Assembly (NCBI GenBank): GCA_012842035.1
Contig: DUTO01000181.1
Span: forward strand, 1-7,664
DNA from: Clostridia bacterium
Lineage (GTDB): Bacteria; Bacillota; Peptococcia; DRI-13; DTU073
Length of the DNA stretch: 7,664 nt
Direction: 5' to 3'
Program-made: the position numbers and the translations under genes
Shown here: positions 1 to 4,949 of the stretch, piece by piece
Layout: every line of letters begins with the position of its first letter
How positions within the stretch are numbered: position 1 is the first letter of the stretch
The notes under the pieces: model-generated
The model's input: only the letters and a program-made list of their open reading frames with translations
Databases searched by the model: none
What the model was told of the DNA's origin: nothing

Positions 1-353
1 TTAATAATCTCATCCATCATTCCCCTGACAATGGGGTCTTTTGTATTTATATAAAAATTAGTAATATTTGCAGCTACTTGTTCTAATTTTAAATCTATTT
101 CCTTCTCTACTGCTTCCAACTCTTCCTGCTTATTAGATAATTGATAAAGGAAAGTCATTCTACTAATTTCTTCATAGGTTATTCTCAATTCACCAAGCAT
201 AGTTAAACCTTGCATAAACTCAGAATACATTTTTTCCACGGAATTATTTACTATTTTCATTTGGTAACCACCAAATGCACCAATTAAAACCATCCCCAAT
301 GTACAAATTAGGATAAGAGCAATTAATTTAGTACTTAGTTTCAACTTGTCCAT
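1..353 (-). CDS. N-terminal fragment of a membrane-bound chemoreceptor-like sensor (partial, runs off left edge)
   Basis: An open frame starts at ATG 353 and stays open to position 1, giving 117 complete codons with no stop. The start is supported by an AAAGGAG ribosome binding site at 365-371, 11 nt upstream. The protein begins MDKLKLSTKLIALILICTLG: a short basic stretch followed by one hydrophobic segment at about residues 8-30. After it comes a charged, helix-forming region rich in Glu, Lys, Leu and Met (residues 35-110). A single N-terminal membrane anchor followed by a long helical extracellular region fits the four-helix-bundle sensor domain found in many methyl-accepting chemotaxis proteins and some histidine kinases. 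The HAMP and signalling domains that would decide between these lie outside the window. The receptor assignment is therefore inference; the membrane topology is seen directly. Confidence 0.65.
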   Translation of the reverse strand, partial: MDKLKLSTKLIALILICTLGMVLIGAFGGYQMKIVNNSVEKMYSEFMQGLTMLGELRITYEEISRMTFLYQLSNKQEELEAVEKEIDLKLEQVAANITNFYINTKDPIVRGMMDEII

Positions 354-454
354 ACCTTTTTTTGCTCCTTTCAAAACAATTACAAAATCATATATCAATT
401 TTATTCTACAAAATATGACTTAACTCCTCTATTAAATTTGAAAACTTATATAAT

Positions 455-483
455 TTTATATCCTTTTCTGCTTTCTGAAACAA
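455..483 (-). promoter_or_regulatory. Candidate sigma-A promoter for the chemoreceptor-like gene
   Basis: On the minus strand, TTGTTT (478-483) and TATAAA (455-460) are separated by exactly 17 nt, close to the TTGACA/TATAAT consensus. This would start transcription about 95 nt upstream of the sensor start codon at 353. The call rests on motif match and spacing only. The inverted repeat at 491-562 lies immediately upstream of the -35 box. Confidence 0.45.
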
Positions 484-490
484 AAATTCA

Positions 491-562
491 GGTTGGTAAC
501 TAAAAATTAACTAACGGCACAAAAATTGAGCCTTGCTAATCCTTCAATAACAGTTACCAACC
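491..562 (-). repeat. Perfect 10-bp inverted repeat enclosing nested hairpins (possible structured RNA, terminator or operator)
   Basis: GGTTGGTAAC at 491-500 is the exact reverse complement of GTTACCAACC at 553-562. Inside it, positions 516-532 form a second hairpin (GGC, mismatch, CAA, three-base loop, TTG, mismatch, GCC). As minus-strand RNA, an intermediate 5-bp stem can also form between 536-540 and 506-510 using a G-U wobble. The plus-strand version has an A-C mismatch there, so the minus strand folds better. On the minus strand the outer stem is followed by UGAAUUUUUGUUU. It could therefore end the ytaF transcript, be a folded leader element, or be a protein-binding dyad next to the sensor promoter. 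I do not recognise it as any known riboswitch class. Confidence 0.5.
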
Positions 563-570
563 TAAGCATA

Positions 571-583
571 GTCTACCCTAGAC
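571..583. repeat. Short 5-bp hairpin beside the larger inverted repeat
   Basis: GTCTA-CCC-TAGAC is a perfect 5-bp palindrome with a 3-nt loop. On the plus strand it is followed by TTTATTTTG, which makes it weakly terminator-like. However, no plus-strand gene is visible upstream of it. On the minus strand it lies between the end of ytaF and the 491-562 element. Confidence 0.3.
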
Positions 584-624
584 TTTATTTTGTATGATAT
601 TTTGAAGAGTGTATATATTACCAG

Positions 625-1209
625 TTATGAACTGAATAATTTTGTAAGCCCTAAAATTATTATAATTCCTCCCGGAAGTATTGTTGCTGTTTTCTTTAAT
701 CTATCTATCTGTAACCTTTGCCCAACAATAATTCCTGAATTAATCATTATAAACTCAGTCGCCCCCACCAATAACGATGTCCAAAATAAACTATAGCCAG
801 ACATCGCTGCACCTAAACCTGCACCCAAAGCATCCATAGCTAAAGCAAAACCTAAAAAAAACGCTTCTTTTAAATCAATTTCCCCTGACTTATTCAAGTC
901 TGCTTGCACAGGTTCTTTAAGAATATTAATTATAAGACAATCCCATAAATTTAAAAAATACTGCTGTAAAATAATCCATAATCCTACCACTACTAAAACA
1001 AGTGCACCTAAAATAACTGCACTACCATTTGGTAAAAAAAAAGCCAATACTATTCCAAAAGTCATCGAGAAAGCAATCGCCAGTGCAGAAAAAAGACAAA
1101 TAACAAATAAAGGGAAGAAGGGTATCTTTATCCTTCTTAAGCCATAAGATAACCCCATACCAAAACCATCCATACTTAAAGCTAAAGCAAAAAGCAAAAC
1201 AGCATACAA
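625..1209 (-). CDS. ytaF: Sporulation membrane protein YtaF (MntP-like transporter fold)
   Basis: This 194-residue, very hydrophobic protein has about six predicted membrane segments. It is built as two repeats, each opening with a related motif: LALSMDGFGMGL with Asp14, and FALAMDALGAGL with Asp126. This duplicated small-residue/Asp motif is typical of the MntP/YtaF family. In the family, MntP exports manganese, while YtaF is a spore-former protein whose transport activity is not established. The hydrophilic linker between the halves carries DLNKSGEIDLKE (residues 104-115), a textbook EF-hand-type metal-binding loop. The start is TTG at 1209, nine nt after AAAGGAG (1219-1225). The in-frame ATG at 1215 is followed at once by TAG, so it cannot be used. 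The gene diverges from argB. No GC-rich terminator directly follows it, although the structure at 491-562 might serve. Confidence 0.85.
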   Translation of the reverse strand: MYAVLLFALALSMDGFGMGLSYGLRRIKIPFFPLFVICLFSALAIAFSMTFGIVLAFFLPNGSAVILGALVLVVVGLWIILQQYFLNLWDCLIINILKEPVQADLNKSGEIDLKEAFFLGFALAMDALGAGLGAAMSGYSLFWTSLLVGATEFIMINSGIIVGQRLQIDRLKKTATILPGGIIIILGLTKLFSS

Positions 1210-1227
1210 CTACATTCACTCCTTTTT
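1207..1227 (-). promoter_or_regulatory. ytaF ribosome binding site, ATG-TAG minicistron and TTG start
   Basis: Minus-strand order is AAAAAGGAG (1219-1227), TGA, ATG (1213-1215), TAG (1210-1212), TTG (1207-1209). The ATG lies only 3 nt from the ribosome binding site and is followed by a stop, while the TTG has a proper 9-nt spacing. This decides the ytaF start in favour of TTG. Confidence 0.75.
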
Positions 1228-1240
1228 ACTGACTACCTAC

Positions 1241-1269
1241 ACTATATGCATCAGTCTTAAAGGGGTTAA
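1241..1269 (-). promoter_or_regulatory. Candidate ytaF promoter
   Basis: On the minus strand, TTAACC (1264-1269) and TATAGT (1241-1246) are spaced by 17 nt. They match the vegetative consensus at 4/6 and 5/6 positions. Transcription would begin around 1235, leaving a leader of about 25 nt that contains the ribosome binding site. A sporulation sigma factor is also plausible for this gene, but I saw no convincing match to one. Confidence 0.35.
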
Positions 1270-1283
1270 TAAAATTTAAAACT

Positions 1284-1311
1284 ATGATAATTAGTCTTTA
1301 TGGTGTATAAT
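1284..1311 (+). promoter_or_regulatory. Candidate argB promoter
   Basis: A perfect -10 box TATAAT lies at 1306-1311, with ATGATA at 1284-1289 (4/6 to TTGACA) 16 nt upstream. A second perfect TATAAT lies at 1326-1331 but has no matching -35 box. Both TATAAT boxes sit inside the TGTATAATT repeats described as a possible operator. Confidence 0.4.
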
Positions 1312-1337
1312 TAGTAGGGTTTCTGTATAATTTTACA
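1304..1337 (+). promoter_or_regulatory. Possible ArgR operator overlapping the argB promoter
   Basis: The 9-mer TGTATAATT occurs at 1304-1312 and again at 1324-1332, exactly 20 bp apart (about two helical turns). The second copy extends to TGTATAATTTTACA (1324-1337), a 12/14 palindrome. It matches seven of the ten fixed positions of the ARG box pattern TGAAT-wwww-ATTCA. ArgR sites typically come as pairs spaced by about two turns and overlapping the promoter. Placement before argB makes arginine repression a reasonable inference, not a demonstrated one. Confidence 0.35.
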
Positions 1338-1367
1338 TCACAAACAAATTTGATAGGAGTGAAAAAA

Positions 1368-2255
1368 ATGATCGGTCCTACAGAGAAAGCCACTATATTA
1401 GTAGAAGCTCTTCCTTATATTCAAAAGTTTTTTGGTAAAACAGTAATTATTAAACTTGGTGGACATGCTATGGTTAGTTCCGAATTAGAAAAACTAGTCT
1501 TACAAGACATTATTTTAATGAAACTAGTGGGCATGAATCCGGTTTTAGTTCATGGAGGTGGCCCGGATATCAATAACTGGCTTAAAAAAATAAGCTATGA
1601 ATCAAAATTTATCCAAGGAATAAGAGTCACTGATGAAAAAACAATCAAAGTAGTAGAAATGGTGCTTAGTGGTAATATTAATAAAGAAATTGTCGGTCTC
1701 ATTAACGAATTAGGTGGCAAAGCAGTTGGCATTTCCGGTAAAGACGGTAACCTCATCCAAGTTAAAAAGAAAAAACTTTTAACCACAGATCAACAAGGAA
1801 AAAAAATATGGACTGACCTTGGTCTAGTCGGAGAAATAAAGAAAATAAATCCTGAAATTATTCATTTGCTTACTATACAAGGCTTTATCCCTGTTATTTC
1901 ACCTTTAGGAATAGGTCCTGAAGGCAAAACCTATAACATCAATGCCGACTATGCCGCCGGAGCACTAGGTGGAGCTCTTAAAGCACACAAACTAGTAATG
2001 TTAACTGACGTGGAAGGTATTTATTTAAGCAATGAACCTGAATCTTTAGCCTCTAAATTATCAACAAAAGAAATCCGGGATTACCTAAAAAAAGGAACTA
2101 TTAACGGAGGCATGATTCCTAAAGTGGAAAGCTGTCTTTTAGCATTAGAACATGGTGTTTCTCATGTCCATATTATTGATGGTCGCAAACCACATGCCTT
2201 GCTTTTAGAAATATTTACAAACAAAGGTATTGGGACGATGATTGTTCCAGATTAA
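1368..2255 (+). CDS. argB: Acetylglutamate kinase (ArgB), probably arginine-sensitive type
   Basis: This cytoplasmic enzyme phosphorylates N-acetyl-L-glutamate with ATP, the second step of arginine biosynthesis by the acetylated route. The 295-residue protein shows the amino-acid kinase fold motifs in order: VIIKLGGHAM (26-35, with Lys29), VHGGGP (61-66, binding loop), NINADYAAGAL (180-190), LTDVEGIY (212-219) and GGMIPKVES (247-255, with Lys252). The N-terminal helix ILVEALPYIQKFFGKT (10-25) and the C-terminal EIFTNKGIGTMI resemble the hexameric, arginine-inhibited kinases of Thermotoga and Pseudomonas, so feedback inhibition is inferred. The start is ATG 1368, eight nt after AGGAG (1355-1359). 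An upstream in-frame TTG at 1350 would place the ribosome binding site inside the gene. No other arginine gene is next to it: ytaF diverges upstream and the hydrogenase-like gene converges 12 nt downstream. Confidence 0.96.
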   Translation: MIGPTEKATILVEALPYIQKFFGKTVIIKLGGHAMVSSELEKLVLQDIILMKLVGMNPVLVHGGGPDINNWLKKISYESKFIQGIRVTDEKTIKVVEMVLSGNINKEIVGLINELGGKAVGISGKDGNLIQVKKKKLLTTDQQGKKIWTDLGLVGEIKKINPEIIHLLTIQGFIPVISPLGIGPEGKTYNINADYAAGALGGALKAHKLVMLTDVEGIYLSNEPESLASKLSTKEIRDYLKKGTINGGMIPKVESCLLALEHGVSHVHIIDGRKPHALLLEIFTNKGIGTMIVPD

Positions 2256-2267
2256 TCTTTAACTTTT

Positions 2268-3542
2268 TTAAAATTTTCTTTTAAAGAAATTTGACTTTTC
2301 ACCTTCTAATAATTGTGCTATTTCTTGAAAACCTAAAACTTTAAGCAATTCTAAGACATATAGATTATCAGCAGGCGTTAAACTATGAGCTTGTTGACCA
2401 TAGAAATAAACCTGTTCTCGACCCTGTTCAGGGCCTAAATTAGCTTTAGGACCTCCTACACAACCACCTTCACAACCCATTCCTTCATAAAAATTAGCTA
2501 AAACTTTTGCTTCCTCAATATCCCGAAGTAACTTCTTACACTCTCTGACCCCATCTGCTTGAACGGTTTTTATTTTTATTCTTTTTTCCGGTCTAATCCT
2601 TTCCAAAGTAGCTGTTACTGCTTGGCTTACTCCCCCGGTGTATGCATAAATTCTTCCGGCTAACGAGGAATGCTCACTGGGGTCTTCTGTTTCTTCAACA
2701 GGATTAATCTCTACTGCTGCAAAAACTTGAGCTAATTCCTGAAAAGTAAGAACATAATCTACGGCATCTTTCACATCAGGTTCTTTAGCTTCAGCCTTTT
2801 TCGCAATACAAGGACCAATAAAGGCTACTTTCGCTTCCGGATGAATCTTTTTAATCGCCCGTCCACAAGCAACCATTGGTGAAACCGAAGGAGAAACATG
2901 AGGTATTAACTTATAGTAAATTTTTTTTATCATTGCCACCCATAAAGGACAACAACAACTGGTGAGAACAAAATCATCTTCTTTTCTAACTTGTTCATCA
3001 AACTCTAAAGCTTCCTTTAAAGATAAAATATCCGCAAATAAAGCTACCTCTACCATCCCGTAAAAACCTAACCGCTTTAAAGCCATACGCAATTTACCCG
3101 GTGTTACCTTGATCCCAAATTGACCAATAAAAGCAGGAGCTACTATAGCATAAACAGGCACTTCCCGCTTTTGCAGAACCTTAACTAAAGGAATAAACTC
3201 CTTTTTATCCACCAAATGCTCATAATTACAAGCCTGTACACATTCACCACAATCAGTACAATAGTCCTCCTTAATAACTATCTTTCCTTCCTCATCTCGA
3301 ACAATAGCGTGAAAAAGGCAAGCTACTTGACACTTGTTTTCTTTGCACCTTTCCTCTCCCAGACAATCTTTTACTTTAAAAACTACTTTATCTAGGGCTC
3401 CTTCTCCAGAAGCGTATTTAATATATTCACGCAAATCCTTCCGCCCATGAGGATTTAATTTTTGAATTCCCTCAGCCATTCGTCCTGCATAGGCATATTT
3501 TACCAGCTGTCCAAAAATGCGGTCATAAGTTAATTCTTCCAT
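2268..3542 (-). CDS. Monomeric [FeFe]-hydrogenase-like iron-sulfur protein (TSCCCP type)
   Basis: The 424-residue protein begins with a helical region (1-55). A ferredoxin-like domain follows: Cys60, 66, 71, 75, then a canonical C-x2-C-x2-C-x3-C at Cys95, 98, 101, 105. The C-terminal part is the [FeFe]-hydrogenase catalytic domain. Its three H-cluster motifs are TSCCCPLW (194-201), GPCIAKKAE (243-251; Lys248 at the conserved Cys+3 position) and EGMGCEGGCVGGP (353-365, Cys357 and Cys361). All expected H-cluster ligands are present. No twin-arginine signal or small-subunit domain is seen, so it is cytoplasmic. The three-Cys first motif and GPC in place of MPC recall the group B (CpIII-like) monomeric clostridial enzymes rather than the main CpI type. 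This assignment is from memory of the family. Activity could be H2 formation/uptake or H2/redox sensing. No HydE/F/G maturase gene is in the window. ATG 3542 follows AGAGGA (3550-3555) by 7 nt. Confidence 0.88.
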   Translation of the reverse strand: MEELTYDRIFGQLVKYAYAGRMAEGIQKLNPHGRKDLREYIKYASGEGALDKVVFKVKDCLGEERCKENKCQVACLFHAIVRDEEGKIVIKEDYCTDCGECVQACNYEHLVDKKEFIPLVKVLQKREVPVYAIVAPAFIGQFGIKVTPGKLRMALKRLGFYGMVEVALFADILSLKEALEFDEQVRKEDDFVLTSCCCPLWVAMIKKIYYKLIPHVSPSVSPMVACGRAIKKIHPEAKVAFIGPCIAKKAEAKEPDVKDAVDYVLTFQELAQVFAAVEINPVEETEDPSEHSSLAGRIYAYTGGVSQAVTATLERIRPEKRIKIKTVQADGVRECKKLLRDIEEAKVLANFYEGMGCEGGCVGGPKANLGPEQGREQVYFYGQQAHSLTPADNLYVLELLKVLGFQEIAQLLEGEKSNFFKRKF

Positions 3543-3626
3543 CTTTAAATCCTCTTTATTCTTTATTCACTTACTTAAAGATATCATCCCTTTACCATTA
3601 AGAGGTTATACATAAAAAACGAGCCC

Positions 3627-3654
3627 TATACCTTGCATTATTAACTCAAGTATA
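3627..3654. repeat. Imperfect dyad in the divergent hydrogenase-like/tyrS control region
   Basis: TATACCTTG (3627-3635) and CAAGTATA (3647-3654) are inverted repeats with one bulged base, 11 nt apart. They lie centrally in the 170-bp region between two divergent genes, so this could be an operator. Nothing further supports it. No clear -35/-10 pair was found for either gene, and there is no T-box sequence before tyrS. Confidence 0.25.
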
Positions 3655-3712
3655 TTAAGTTATTATTTATAAACGAATAAAAATTTTTAGCTAAAACAAG
3701 GAGTGGAAACTA

Positions 3713-4942
3713 ATGGCAAATGTTTACGATATTCTAAAAGAAAGAGGCTATATCGAACAAGCGACACATGAAGAAGAAATTCGAGACCGACTAAAAAAAG
3801 AAACAATTACGTTTTATATAGGTTTTGATCCTACTGCGGACAGCCTCCATGTAGGTCACTTTGTACAAGTAATGGTGATGATGCATCTACAAAAAGCAGG
3901 TCATCAACCAATTGCCCTGTTTGGTGGCGGTACAGGCATGATTGGTGACCCTTCCGGACGCACAGATTTACGTAAAATGCTCACTAAAGAACAAGTAGAA
4001 TATAATATACAATCTTTTCAAAAGCAATTTTCCAGATTTATCGATTTTGATAACGACAAAGCACTAATGGTTAATAATGCCGACTGGCTCTCAAGTCTTA
4101 ATTATATTGAATTTATAAGAGATATCGGTAAACACTTTTCCGTCAACAGAATGCTTACAGCCGAATGTTTTAAAAATCGACTGGAAAAAGGGCTCTCTTT
4201 TTTAGAATTTAACTATATGTTGATGCAATCTTACGACTTCCTAGAACTCTATAGGCGTTACAACTGTCAACTCCAAATGGGCGGTAATGACCAATGGTCA
4301 AACATTATTAGTGGTGTAGACCTAGTCAGGCGTGTAGAAAATGCCAGTGTTTATGGGCTTACCTTTAAACTTCTGACCACAAGCGAAGGAAAAAAGATGG
4401 GAAAAACTGAAACAGGAGCAATCTGGCTCGATCCGGAAAAAACTTCACCCTATGACTTCTACCAATACTGGCGAAACATTGCGGATCCTGATGTCGAAAA
4501 CTGCCTTGCTTTGCTCACCTTCCTCCCCATGGAAGAAGTAAGAAGATTAGGCTCCCTTAAAGATGAGCAAATCAATCAGGCTAAAGAAGTCTTAGCTTAT
4601 GAAGTAACAAAATTAGTTCATGGGCAAGAAGAAGCTGAAAAAGCACAAAAGGCCGCCCAAGCACTTTTTGGCGACCTTACGAAAGATTCTACAGCTATTC
4701 CTACTACTGAACTAGAAAAATCCACATTCACTACCGGAATAGACATTCTTACCCTGCTCACAAAAACAGGGCTCATCTCCTCTAAAGGAGAAGGTAGAAG
4801 GCTAATTCAACAAGGTGGTATTTACCTAAATGATAAAAGAGTAGATGACTTTTTTCAAACAATTACCCTAACTGACTTTGTCGATAACAAATTAATGCTC
4901 AGAAAAGGTAAAAAAGTTTATCACCAGATAAAAATAAACTAA
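3713..4942 (+). CDS. tyrS: Tyrosyl-tRNA synthetase
   Basis: This cytoplasmic class I aminoacyl-tRNA synthetase activates tyrosine with ATP and charges tRNA-Tyr. The 409-residue protein is of normal length. The Rossmann catalytic core carries FYIGFDPTADSLHVGH (34-49), whose HVGH is the HIGH signature. FGGGTGMIGDPSGR (70-83) and YMLMQSYDF (168-176) follow. Next comes GGNDQW (190-195), and finally KMGKT (228-232), the KMSKS loop. The C-terminal part from about 340 is an S4-type RNA-binding domain (GLISSKGEGRRLIQQGGIYL, 353-372) that contacts the tRNA. ATG 3713 follows AAGGAG (3698-3703) by 9 nt. The gene diverges from the hydrogenase-like gene, and its stop overlaps that of recD2. Many Firmicutes tyrS genes are controlled by a T-box leader, but none is present in the 170 nt upstream. 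Confidence 0.97.
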   Translation: MANVYDILKERGYIEQATHEEEIRDRLKKETITFYIGFDPTADSLHVGHFVQVMVMMHLQKAGHQPIALFGGGTGMIGDPSGRTDLRKMLTKEQVEYNIQSFQKQFSRFIDFDNDKALMVNNADWLSSLNYIEFIRDIGKHFSVNRMLTAECFKNRLEKGLSFLEFNYMLMQSYDFLELYRRYNCQLQMGGNDQWSNIISGVDLVRRVENASVYGLTFKLLTTSEGKKMGKTETGAIWLDPEKTSPYDFYQYWRNIADPDVENCLALLTFLPMEEVRRLGSLKDEQINQAKEVLAYEVTKLVHGQEEAEKAQKAAQALFGDLTKDSTAIPTTELEKSTFTTGIDILTLLTKTGLISSKGEGRRLIQQGGIYLNDKRVDDFFQTITLTDFVDNKLMLRKGKKVYHQIKIN

Positions 4943-4949
4943 ACTTTTT
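4911..4949. terminator. Possible weak bidirectional terminator spanning the tyrS and recD2 stop codons
   Basis: AAAAAGTTTA (4911-4920) and TAAACTTTTT (4940-4949) form a perfect 10-bp inverted repeat with a 19-nt loop. The second arm contains the overlapping stop codons of both genes. In either direction the stem is flanked by an A-tract and a U-tract, as in bidirectional terminators. The stem has only one G-C pair, so it is weak. A competing hairpin, TTTATC-ACCA-GATAAA (4917-4932), lies within it. Confidence 0.4.

Noticed and set aside
491..562. Known riboswitch (c-di-GMP, manganese, fluoride, preQ1, THF) in the inverted-repeat element
   Set aside because: None of the conserved core sequences I know for these classes is present, so it was kept only as an unexplained structure.
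622..634. Hairpin CAGTT-ATG-AACTG at the end of ytaF as terminator
   Set aside because: The 5-bp stem overlaps the stop codon and no U-tract follows on the minus strand.
1022..1219. Alternative minus-strand reading frame over the start of ytaF
   Set aside because: It is a frame-shifted shadow of ytaF. Its Phe/Cys-rich product has no family resemblance.
1219..1250. Sigma-F-like promoter for ytaF (GCATA, 15 nt, GTAAAAAGG)
   Set aside because: The -10 part would coincide with the ribosome binding site, so transcription would start too close to the start codon.
1350..1367. TTG start giving argB six extra residues
   Set aside because: The ribosome binding site AGGAG (1355-1359) would lie inside the coding region. 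ATG 1368 has ideal spacing and gives a normal ArgB N-terminus.
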